NCBI GenBank assembly: GCA_002416505.1
Contig: DIAM01000017.1
Span: forward strand, 143,549-207,548
Reading direction: 5' to 3'
Origin: Gammaproteobacteria bacterium UBA5078
Lineage (GTDB): Bacteria; Pseudomonadota; Gammaproteobacteria; Pseudomonadales; Pseudohongiellaceae
DNA: 64,000 nt
Positions 17,476 through 24,915 of this stretch are shown here, piece by piece. Under the pieces are notes generated by a model that ran no database searches, was not told where the DNA came from, and was given only the letters and a program-made list of their open reading frames with translations. Numbering within the stretch: position 1 is the stretch's first letter; each line of letters opens with the position of its first letter. A program made the position numbers and the translations under genes.

Positions 17476-18648
17476 ATGATTAGAAAGGCGATTTTTTGGC
17501 TGCACCTGATTTGTGGTATCGCGGCCGGCGTGGTGATCTTAATCATGTCCGTGACCGGGGTAATCCTTACCTATGAACGTCAAATGCTGGCATGGGAGGA
17601 TCACGCCTATTTCGCCGAGCCAGCCCCAGGGCAGTCAAGCCTGCCCATCGAGACGCTAGTGGCGAGTGCCACTAGCGCCCAGTTCACCCCGGATAGCGTG
17701 GTGGTCTCGAGTGACCCAAGCGCTCCGGTGGCATTCCGCCAGGGGCGTTCACAAAGCGTCTATCTCAACCCCTATACCGGGCAGGTCTATGAAGCCCACA
17801 GCCCCGCGCTGGATAATTTTTTCGCTGCCGTCACTGGCTGGCACCGCTGGTTCAATGTCAGTGGCGAAGGGCGAGCTAGTGCCCGCGCGATAACTGGCGC
17901 GGCGAATCTAATGTTCCTATTCATAATTATTAGTGGCATCTACTTATGGCTACCGGCCGTGTATCGCTGGAGCACTATGCGCCTGCGCCTCTGGTTTCAT
18001 CCCAATGCCCGCTCCGGAGCGGCTCGTGACTTCAACTGGCACCATGTATTTGGATTCTGGAGTGCGATCCCCTTGGCGGTTATCGTGGCCACGGCAACGG
18101 TGTTTAACTATTCATGGGCGAATGATCTAGTGTATCGCCTAGCGGGAGAGGAGCCTCCTCAACGCGGCCGCGCCACGCCCACAGAGCAGGATGTGAATGC
18201 CGTAGCGGTGCCTGCCGCAGCCGCGCAGCTGGAATTGAGCGCTTTGCTGGCAAGGGCGCAGGAAAGATCTCCCGACTGGCAGACGATTAGCTTGAGCTTG
18301 CCGGCGAGCGATGCGGCGCAAGTGGACTTCTCTATCGACGAGGGCAATGGCGGTCAACCGCAGAAGCGCCATTCATTGCAGTTAGATGCCTATTCGGGCG
18401 AGACCGTGGCGTGGCTGCCATTCAATAGTCAGAGTGCTGGACGCCAAGCGCGCTCATGGGTGCGGTTCCTGCACACAGGCGAGGCTTTAGGTTTCTTCGG
18501 GCAGACGATCGCCGGTTTGGTGTCGTTTCTGGCGGTGTTGATGGTATGGACCGGTTTCGCGCTAGCCCTGCGCCGTTTCACGCGCTGGTTGCAGCGCCTG
18601 CGCCGCAGCAAAGAGAGCGCGGCGCTCTATGCGAATGCCAACGACTAG
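17476..18648 (+). CDS. PepSY-associated TM helix protein, putative iron-linked membrane reductase
   Basis: 390 residues with four membrane helices (about 7-30, 133-155, 185-205, 335-358) and two PepSY-like periplasmic loops. Conserved histidines occur in FWLHLICG, GWHRWFNVSGEG, NWHHVFGFWSA and FLHTGEALG, a pattern typical of this family, proposed to bind heme and act with siderophore receptors. A start at ATG 17476 is used; a TTG six bases earlier is less likely. The Fur-box-like site upstream supports an iron role. It overlaps the convergent GFA gene by four bases. Confidence 0.85.
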   Translation: MIRKAIFWLHLICGIAAGVVILIMSVTGVILTYERQMLAWEDHAYFAEPAPGQSSLPIETLVASATSAQFTPDSVVVSSDPSAPVAFRQGRSQSVYLNPYTGQVYEAHSPALDNFFAAVTGWHRWFNVSGEGRASARAITGAANLMFLFIIISGIYLWLPAVYRWSTMRLRLWFHPNARSGAARDFNWHHVFGFWSAIPLAVIVATATVFNYSWANDLVYRLAGEEPPQRGRATPTEQDVNAVAVPAAAAQLELSALLARAQERSPDWQTISLSLPASDAAQVDFSIDEGNGGQPQKRHSLQLDAYSGETVAWLPFNSQSAGRQARSWVRFLHTGEALGFFGQTIAGLVSFLAVLMVWTGFALALRRFTRWLQRLRRSKESAALYANAND

Positions 18649-19124
18649 GGCTTAGCGGCCTGCAACTTGGCGCGGCGTTCAAGGCTCGCGGCGGGCCATA
18701 ACTGCGCGGCGCGATAATATTGGGGAAACGCAGGGATGCCCTCGGGTAGTAGCATCCAAGGCAGCTTGGATTCCGTGAAGATATGCACGTCGGGGGCAAG
18801 GCGCGGAGCCTGCTGCAAGCTTCCCACGCGCACGAAGGCCAAGGCCTCGCCGGCACCGTTATAGTGGCTCCACAGGGCAGTTTTGCATCCGGGGCAACGC
18901 ATCACGATCTGCCCCTTGCCACTATTGCTGGGCAACTCTGTCGCCTCTGTTTCCCCCTTCAGAATTTGTACTTCCGAACTCTCAATCAGCGCGTTTAGCG
19001 CGAATGCACTGCCCGATTCGCGCTGACACCAGGTGCAGTGGCAGCAATGCACAAACATCGGTGTTTGCTTGAGTTGGAAGCGTACTTGCCCGCAGGTGCA
19101 GGCACCTTGGAAGGATTCGCTCAT
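18645..19124 (-). CDS. GFA family zinc-binding protein
   Basis: 159 residues with the GFA (glutathione-dependent formaldehyde-activating, CENP-V) fold: GACTCGQVRFQL near the start, CCHCTWCQRESGSAF at about 27-41, and RCPGCKTALWSHY near 76-88, together giving the zinc cysteines. Most members do not act on formaldehyde and have no known substrate, so only the fold is claimed. Its start overlaps the stop of the GNAT gene as TAATG, so the two form a coupled pair. Confidence 0.88.
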   Translation of the reverse strand: MSESFQGACTCGQVRFQLKQTPMFVHCCHCTWCQRESGSAFALNALIESSEVQILKGETEATELPSNSGKGQIVMRCPGCKTALWSHYNGAGEALAFVRVGSLQQAPRLAPDVHIFTESKLPWMLLPEGIPAFPQYYRAAQLWPAASLERRAKLQAAKP

Positions 19125-19651
19125 TACAGGTCTCCGTTATCTCTGTCCCGAGGCAAGTTTACTTGCCAATAGCCAACATCTAGCCAGCGGTTGAACTTCT
19201 GCCCCACTTCTTCGAAATGACCGACTTTGCGCATCCCGAACTTCTCGTGCAAGGCCACGCTGTGCGCGTTTGGCAGTGCGATACAGGCGACTACCGCATG
19301 CACCTCGCCCTCCTCTAAGGCCTCGAAAAGAGCCCGGTACAGAGCGCTGCCAATCCCCTTCGCGGTGCCTTGCTGCGCAAGGTAGACGGTGATCTCCACG
19401 CTGAAGCGATAGGCGATGCGTGCCTTCCATGTAGTGGCATAGGCATAGCCCAGTATTTGTTCCCCATCCGTCGCCACTAGCCAAGGCAGCCCCATGGCCT
19501 CTATTTGCGCGATGCGTTGTTGCATCTGCTCGACACTGATAGGGGTTGATTCGAAACTTATCACGCTAGTCTCGATATAGTGGTTGTAGATGGCGCATAT
19601 GGGCGCCGCATCGCGTTGCGTGACGGGTCTAATCATAGAGTATCGATTCAT
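19124..19651 (-). CDS. GNAT N-acetyltransferase, phosphinothricin/methionine-sulfoximine acetyltransferase type
   Basis: 175 residues with the Pat/MddA family signatures: MIRPVTQRDAAPICAIYNHYIETSVISFE at the N-terminus, the acetyl-CoA loop QQGTAKGIGSALYRAL near 116-131, and LHEKFGMRKVGHFEEVGQKF at the end. Relatives acetylate phosphinothricin or methionine sulfoximine and sulfone, or other amino acids. The alternative start at residue 6 (MIRPV) matches family N-termini equally well. Cotranscribed with the GFA protein. Confidence 0.85.
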   Translation of the reverse strand: MNRYSMIRPVTQRDAAPICAIYNHYIETSVISFESTPISVEQMQQRIAQIEAMGLPWLVATDGEQILGYAYATTWKARIAYRFSVEITVYLAQQGTAKGIGSALYRALFEALEEGEVHAVVACIALPNAHSVALHEKFGMRKVGHFEEVGQKFNRWLDVGYWQVNLPRDRDNGDL

Positions 19652-19747
19652 CTGTACGGCGGTGGCTGAAGAATGTTCGAGGGCATAATCTTACAAGCAC
19701 TGGTTTGTTACTAATAGGGACACAAGCCAATTTAATTGTGGGCGAAT

Positions 19748-19775
19748 TTGTGTTAATTCTAAGCGGGTTTATGAT
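19748..19775 (+). promoter_or_regulatory. Putative sigma-70 promoter
   Basis: TTGTGT (19748-19753) and TATGAT (19770-19775) are 16 bases apart, 48 bases before the methyltransferase-like gene. The surrounding 170-base gap is AT-rich and holds no ORF. Confidence 0.4.
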
Positions 19776-19822
19776 GTAAGAGACAACAACAAAAATACAA
19801 TGCTTCATCTGAGGATCTAACT

Positions 19823-20569
19823 ATGAAATTACTCCCTATCGCACTAGCCGCCGTGACGGCTTTTTGCGCTTTTAGCACTCAGGCGCAAAACGCCGCCAAT
19901 CTCAACGCCGCCCTGGCAAACGAGTCTCGGGCGCAGGCCGATCGTGACGCGGATGCGCGGCGTAAGCCAGCCGAGTCGCTCGATTTCTTCGGCATCGGGC
20001 CCGGCATGATGGTCGTCGATCTGATCGCCTCGGGAGGCTATTACACGGAGGTGCTGTCAAACGCGGTGGGTGCGCGTGGCAAGGTGTATATGCAGAACGC
20101 CCCTTCGTCATTAGAGGGGGAGCGCGGCGCGCGCACCGAGGAGGCGATCAATGCGCGTCTGGCCGGGGGCCGTCTCGCCAATGTTGAGCGTCTCAATCGC
20201 GATGCCAGCGATCTTGGTTTGCCGGCAAACTCCCTGGATGCCGCCGTGATCGCCTTGGAATATCACGAGCTGTTTCGTGCGGCGGACCCAGAGGCCGAGA
20301 TGAAGTTTCTCAATGAGATGAAGCGCGTACTCAAATCTGGCGGCATCCTCGGCGTTATCGATCATGCCGGCAACGCAGGCAATGACAATGGTCCTATGCA
20401 CCGTGCGGAGCTTCAGAAAGTGCTCGATGGCGCCACTGCAGCAGGGTTTATCGTCGATGGCAGTAGCGATCTATTGCGTAATCCCGCCGACGATCGCAGC
20501 CTTACAGTCTTCGACGCCAGTATTCGCGGCGTGACCGACCAGTTCATCGTGAAACTGCGCAAGCCTTGA
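19823..20569 (+). CDS. Exported class I SAM methyltransferase-fold protein (COG4798-like), copy 2
   Basis: 248 residues: a Sec signal peptide (1-21, ending TQA) and a methyltransferase fold with GPGMMVVDLIASGGYYTEVLS as motif I and KSGGILGVIDHAGN after it. It is clearly related to the protein at 12604-13347 (GKVYMQN, ARLAGgRLaNVeRL, IDHaG, LLrNPaDDrSLtVFD). The acidic end of the second strand and a conserved YHELF are present. No gene for a methyl-accepting partner is adjacent. Location outside the cytoplasm is inferred from the signal peptide. Confidence 0.82.
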   Translation: MKLLPIALAAVTAFCAFSTQAQNAANLNAALANESRAQADRDADARRKPAESLDFFGIGPGMMVVDLIASGGYYTEVLSNAVGARGKVYMQNAPSSLEGERGARTEEAINARLAGGRLANVERLNRDASDLGLPANSLDAAVIALEYHELFRAADPEAEMKFLNEMKRVLKSGGILGVIDHAGNAGNDNGPMHRAELQKVLDGATAAGFIVDGSSDLLRNPADDRSLTVFDASIRGVTDQFIVKLRKP

Positions 20570-20657
20570 TAGAGGCTTGCGCTGGCGCAGATGTAGGGGT
20601 ACAACTAGCGCACCCCGGCATCTGCACCGGATCGCATACGAGAAGGAGAGTGACCGC

Positions 20658-21608
20658 ATGAATCTAGTGACACGCTGGTGGGCAATCGGCCTGCTTCTGA
20701 TAGTCGCGCTGCCCGGGCCGGCATTCGCTGCGCCGCAGGGTTGGACAGTCATGCTGGAGCCCGCGCAACTCGCTAATATTCTGGCAGCATCGCCCAATGT
20801 GCGCGTTATCCAAGTCACTGGCGACTACAGCGCAGGGCATATACCCGGCGCGATCGATGTTCCTTATGCGCAATTTCGTGGACCGGGCAGTAATCCTGGC
20901 GCCATCCCGGAGCTAGAGGGCTTAACAACACTGGTGCGCAGCATCGGCATCAATGCCCAGACTCCGGTCGCGATCGTGCATGCCGGTGACAATGCCGCAG
21001 ACTTTGGCGCCGCGGCACGGGTCTACTGGACTCTGAAGTCTCTTGGCGTGAAGGATCTGACACTGCTCAATGGCGGTTTCGCCGGATGGACATCGGCGAA
21101 TCTGCCCGTGAGTACGCAGGCGACGATGGTGTCGGCCAGCGATTTTAGCCCGCAATGGAGTGATCAATGGCGCGTGAGCACGAGCGAGATCGAAGTCCTA
21201 GTTGCGGACAAGAGTGCTCGGCTAATCGATGCGCGCACCGCAGACTTCTTCGAGGGGATTCAGGCCTCCAGCGGCCGTCCGGGCACCATCAAAGGGGCCG
21301 GAAATATCACCTTCTCTGACTTCTTCGAGGGTAGCCGTGTAAAGCCGCAGACTCAAATAAGTCAGATTCTTGAATCCCACTCCCAGCCCTCGGCCCCGCT
21401 CACAGTTTCCTTCTGTAATACGGGCCACCTCGCGGCCATCAACTGGTTCGTCATGAGCGAATTACAGGGCGTGCCCAATACGCGTTTGTATGCCGAGAGC
21501 ATGACCGAGTGGAGCATGGCGAGCCGCCCGATGGACAATGAGCCAAACCGTATCAAACACTATTGGCGCATGACCACCGATTGGTTTAGTGGCTTAATCG
21601 GCGCCTAA
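20658..21608 (+). CDS. Periplasmic two-domain rhodanese-like sulfurtransferase
   Basis: 316 residues with a signal peptide (about 1-25, ending FAA) and two rhodanese domains (about 35-150 and 170-285). The active cysteine is at about 253 in SFCNTGHLA of the second domain; the first domain lacks one (HAGDNAADFG in its place), the usual tandem arrangement. It may carry sulfane sulfur from thiosulfate or a thiol donor. Start 20658 follows GAAGGAGAG. Five bases separate it from the YeeE/YedE transporter gene, so the two are probably one pathway. Confidence 0.85.
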   Translation: MNLVTRWWAIGLLLIVALPGPAFAAPQGWTVMLEPAQLANILAASPNVRVIQVTGDYSAGHIPGAIDVPYAQFRGPGSNPGAIPELEGLTTLVRSIGINAQTPVAIVHAGDNAADFGAAARVYWTLKSLGVKDLTLLNGGFAGWTSANLPVSTQATMVSASDFSPQWSDQWRVSTSEIEVLVADKSARLIDARTADFFEGIQASSGRPGTIKGAGNITFSDFFEGSRVKPQTQISQILESHSQPSAPLTVSFCNTGHLAAINWFVMSELQGVPNTRLYAESMTEWSMASRPMDNEPNRIKHYWRMTTDWFSGLIGA

Positions 21609-21612
21609 TTCA

Positions 21613-22749
21613 GTGAACTCAAGCAACAATAAACTCTTCGCTCGACGCACCGTATTGCTGCTGTTAAGCGCAATCCTAGTGTTTGGCACCTTCGCGCTGG
21701 CTGGCCCGCGTTCGGCGGCCATGCTCATCGTGGGGCTCGGTTTCGGGTGCGTGCTGGAAGGCATGCGCTTCGGCTTCACTGGGCCTTGGCGCGCCATCGT
21801 GACCGAGCGAGATGGACGCGGCCTCATTGCCCAGCTTTTTGCCATCGCGCTGACCGCAGTGGTGGCCTTTCCGCTGTTGGCTTCTCACCCCGATGAACTC
21901 AATGGTGCCTATGCTCCCATAGGCTTCGCGATGGTGGTGGCGGCATTCGTATTTGGCGCGGCGATGCAATTGGTGATGGGCTGTGGCTCCGGCACGCTCG
22001 TCAACGCTGGCAGCGGTAATGCCATCTCCTTGCTCGCGCTGCTTGGTTTCGTGCTCGGCAGTTTTCTGGGCAGCCTGCACTTGGCATGGTGGACCGCCTT
22101 AGGCTCATTGCCGGTGTATACGCTGCAAGGCCTGTTCGGCAATTTGGGTGGCCTGCTGGTCACCCTGCTAGGGCTGGTCGGGATTGGACTCATCGTTCTT
22201 AAAAGAGCGCTTCCCGGCATGCGCTTGCCCAGGCGCGGTTTAATTGTTGCCGCATTATTGATTGCATTGCTCGCGACATTGAACCTAGTTATCGCCGGGC
22301 AGTCGTGGGGCGTAGTCTATGGGCTAGGACTGTGGGGGGCAAAATTCGTTAGTGCCGCCGGTGTGGACCTTTCGACGAATGTCTTCTGGGGAGCGCCAGC
22401 CCACGCGCAACGCCTGCAGCAATCGTTGCTGACAGATGTCACCTCGCTGAGCAATATCGGCATTATAGTCGGGGCGTTCATCATCATGCGCTGGCGCAGC
22501 TCTCCCGGTGCGCAGGTTGCGGCGCTGCAACCCTTGAGCTGGCTAATCGTGGGTCTCGCCGGCATCGTCCTAGGATATAGCGCGCGCATCGCCTTTGGCT
22601 GCAATGTGGGAGCGTTCTTCAGTGGCGTTTCCACGGGCAGCTTACATGGCTGGGCTTGGTTTTTCGCCGCGTTCGCCGGCTCGATACTCGGCATCCGCCT
22701 GCGCCCCAGATTACTGCAAACCCTCATCCCGATAGGAGCGGCACAATGA
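21613..22749 (+). CDS. YeeE/YedE (TsuA-like) sulfur compound transporter
   Basis: 378-residue membrane protein with about nine to ten helices and the paired YeeE motifs: GFGCVLEGMRFGFTG near 36-50, MGCGSGTLVNAGSGN near 121-135 and FGCNVGAFFSG near 323-333. In TsuA-type proteins these cysteines relay thiosulfate through the membrane. The start is GTG at 21613, five bases after the rhodanese stop. It overlaps a 60-codon ORF by four bases (ATGA). Likely imports thiosulfate, or a related sulfane compound delivered by the rhodanese. Confidence 0.88.
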   Translation: MNSSNNKLFARRTVLLLLSAILVFGTFALAGPRSAAMLIVGLGFGCVLEGMRFGFTGPWRAIVTERDGRGLIAQLFAIALTAVVAFPLLASHPDELNGAYAPIGFAMVVAAFVFGAAMQLVMGCGSGTLVNAGSGNAISLLALLGFVLGSFLGSLHLAWWTALGSLPVYTLQGLFGNLGGLLVTLLGLVGIGLIVLKRALPGMRLPRRGLIVAALLIALLATLNLVIAGQSWGVVYGLGLWGAKFVSAAGVDLSTNVFWGAPAHAQRLQQSLLTDVTSLSNIGIIVGAFIIMRWRSSPGAQVAALQPLSWLIVGLAGIVLGYSARIAFGCNVGAFFSGVSTGSLHGWAWFFAAFAGSILGIRLRPRLLQTLIPIGAAQ

Positions 22750-22928
22750 ACAACTTCGTTGCAATTCCCTCGCGCCCTAGCGTCGGCTATGCAGCACTAG
22801 GGTTTCTGTTGGTGCTGTTGCTGGTGGACACTTGGCAGGCGCAGCCGATCAATCCCTATCAGGCCCCTGCGCCGATCGCCTTAGGCTCGGGACAGGCTCC
22901 CACCGCCGCCCACTGCACTGCTTTCTAG
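22746..22928 (+). CDS. 60-residue single-pass membrane protein coupled to the YeeE transporter
   Basis: Starts in the ATGA overlap with the transporter stop, so translation is probably coupled. One hydrophobic helix (about 17-27 plus flanks, VGYAALGFLLVLLLVDTW) is followed by a Pro/Ala-rich tail with a single cysteine four residues from the end (HCTAF). The last 48 bases overlap the 3' end of the convergent rsuA gene. I do not recognise it; position suggests a small accessory subunit of the sulfur system. Confidence 0.6.
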   Translation: MNNFVAIPSRPSVGYAALGFLLVLLLVDTWQAQPINPYQAPAPIALGSGQAPTAAHCTAF

Positions 22929-23618
22929 CTCGGCTGGCAGTAGGGCGCGGGATGCGCCGGGGGGCATTGCAGGGTCTAGAATGATCGCGCCGATTCGGGT
23001 GCGATGCAGGCTTAGCACTGGGTTGCGAAAGCGACCGAACATCCGCTTAATCTGGTGATAGCGCCCTTCTGTTAGAGTCACGCGTGCGAGCCGTGGCGCG
23101 ATGATCTCTAGGCGCGCAGGAAGCGTCACAATATCCTCGAAGGGAAAGTGCATGCCCCGCGCGAAGGCCTCAACACACTCGGCACTAATGGCATGTTTTA
23201 CACTCACCATATAAGTCTTTTCCACATGCCTATCGGGGGCCATCAAGCCTCGTGACCACTCCCCGTCATTGGTCAGTAGCAAAAGACCGGTAGAGTTCTT
23301 ATCTAGCCGGCCCACAATATGCAGGTCGGCGTGTTGGTGGGCATCGAGAAGGGCAAACACCGTGCGCTGGCTAGCATCCTTGGTGGCGCTGAGTATGCCA
23401 GCAGGTTTGTTCATCAGCAGATACTGGGCTTGCACACAGGGTAGCGCCTGCTCATCCACAATGACCACGGCGAACTGATTTATCGGCAGATCGGCGTCGC
23501 GGGCGATCGCGCCATTGACGCGTATGCGCCCGGCGGCCAATAGGGGCTTCACGTCCCTGCGGTTGATGCGCAGCGCATTGGAAATGTAGCGATCTAGGCG
23601 AGTGCGTTTAGTAGTCAT
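22881..23618 (-). CDS. rsuA: 16S rRNA pseudouridine synthase, RsuA family
   Basis: 245 residues: an N-terminal S4 RNA-binding domain (LDRYISNALRINRRDVKPLLAAGRIRVNG, 8-36) and the synthase domain with the catalytic aspartate at 106 in GRLDKNSTGLLLLT and the family motif LTEGRYHQIKRMFG. LTEGkYHQvkRM favours RsuA (U516 of 16S rRNA) over RluB/E/F, but this is a judgement. The C-terminus is glycine/serine-rich and overlaps the end of the convergent 60-residue ORF. Confidence 0.88.
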   Translation of the reverse strand: MTTKRTRLDRYISNALRINRRDVKPLLAAGRIRVNGAIARDADLPINQFAVVIVDEQALPCVQAQYLLMNKPAGILSATKDASQRTVFALLDAHQHADLHIVGRLDKNSTGLLLLTNDGEWSRGLMAPDRHVEKTYMVSVKHAISAECVEAFARGMHFPFEDIVTLPARLEIIAPRLARVTLTEGRYHQIKRMFGRFRNPVLSLHRTRIGAIILDPAMPPGASRALLPAELESSAVGGGGSLSRA

Positions 23619-23666
23619 AGAGAATCATAGCGAGTGCTCGCCGAGAAACGATGGGGCGGTGGTGGC

Positions 23667-24008
23667 CTAGGACTTCTTAACGAATTCTGATTTCAGTTTC
23701 ATCGCTCCGATGCCATCGATCTTACAGTCGATGTCATGGTCGCCATCCACTAGGCGAATATTCTTCACCTTGGTGCCGACCTTGACCACGAGGGATGTGC
23801 CCTTCACTTTTAGGTCCTTGATCACTGTGACGCTGTCGCCATCGGCCAGTGGATTGCCATTGGCATCGGTGATCTGTTTCTCGCCGTCCGTGACAGTTTC
23901 GGTGGGAGTCGCAGACCATTCATGGGCGCATTCGGGGCAAACATACACACCAACACTCTCGTAGGTATACACTGAGGCGCAGGCGGGGCAGGGCGGTAGA
24001 TCAGACAT
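23667..24008 (-). CDS. yjdM: YjdM/PhnA family zinc-ribbon protein
   Basis: 113 residues with an N-terminal zinc ribbon (CPAC...CPEC, residues 7-27) and the YjdM domain (DGDSVTVIKDLKVKGTSLVVKVGTKVKNIRLVDGDHDIDCKIDG). Once called an alkylphosphonate protein because of its place near phn genes, but no phosphonate role is established. It is 48 bases upstream of rsuA on the same strand and could share a transcript with it. Confidence 0.92.
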   Translation of the reverse strand: MSDLPPCPACASVYTYESVGVYVCPECAHEWSATPTETVTDGEKQITDANGNPLADGDSVTVIKDLKVKGTSLVVKVGTKVKNIRLVDGDHDIDCKIDGIGAMKLKSEFVKKS

Positions 24009-24243
24009 CGGCTTGGGCTCTTGGTCAACAATAGAGGGTCGGCATAGTGCCGGATAGGCGCAGGAGAGTCCACCCTAGGCCATGGCTTGCCTGCAGGCGC
24101 CTCGATGGACGCGAGGATGGCGCAAGAAGACTATAAGCAGCCCAGAAGCGTTATCATTTTCACTAATGAAGGTTGTAGGAGCTACAAGTGAGACTTATGA
24201 TATTGGGCAATCACACACCAACACTCATCTTTCGAGGTGCTCT

Positions 24244-24777
24244 ATGCCATTGTCCTTAATTAAAAAAACCCTATTACTTAGCTCCGCATTGCTTCTGGCC
24301 GGCCAGGCCTTTACTGCCGACAGCACGAAACAGCTAGACATCGATGAGAGCTCCTTCGATTGCCTAGGCGCAATGACCAAGGTGGGTGAGTTCTTCGTGG
24401 CGAACCTCTTGGGAGACCTCGATGGGACGGTGGCAGCGGCCAGTTCCGCGACCGGTGCGACCTACCCTGTGGGCTCTATGGTCTCCCTGATTCCGAGCGA
24501 GGTAATGGTGAAGCATCAAGAGGGTTGGAATCCAGGTACGAGGGATTGGGAATTCTTCGAGTTAAGCGTGTCCGAGACCGGCAGCAAGATCGCGGTGCGC
24601 GGCACTACTGAGGTAGTCAATCAATTTGGCGGTAACTGCTTCGGCTGCCATCAATTAGCCCAGCCCGAGTGGGATCTGATCTGCGGCACAGGGCATGGCT
24701 GCGCGCCACTGCCTATCACCAGAGAGCAGATCCATACTATGCAGAACGCCGATCCGCGCTGCGTCATGAAAGAGTGA
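24244..24777 (+). CDS. Exported protein with a single CXXCH heme-binding motif
   Basis: 177 residues with a signal peptide (1-25). One CFGCH motif at 132-136 suggests a covalently bound c-type heme, followed by a cysteine-rich end (CGTGHGCAPL). No clear distal methionine of a class I cytochrome can be picked, so this may be an unusual or degenerate cytochrome. Start 24244 places the signal first; the 54 codons before it have no signal. It precedes the quinoprotein gene by 138 bases and could be its electron acceptor. No family recognised. Confidence 0.65.
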   Translation: MPLSLIKKTLLLSSALLLAGQAFTADSTKQLDIDESSFDCLGAMTKVGEFFVANLLGDLDGTVAAASSATGATYPVGSMVSLIPSEVMVKHQEGWNPGTRDWEFFELSVSETGSKIAVRGTTEVVNQFGGNCFGCHQLAQPEWDLICGTGHGCAPLPITREQIHTMQNADPRCVMKE

Positions 24778-24915
24778 GGGAGAGCGCTAACTAGCGGTGC
24801 CCGGGGGGATCGCTTGCGAGTTTTGGTCCCCACAATCGTCTGTTCGTAAGCCTTGAAACCCGGTACTATCTCGCCCTGCCAAGTTTTACTAGAAAAGTGT
24901 AGATAAGGAGAGATT

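Noticed and set aside
24173..24187. TTGTAGGAGCTACAA palindrome as an operator
   Set aside because: Six-base arms alone are weak evidence; the similarity to the REP-like head is a simpler explanation, but too short to annotate.
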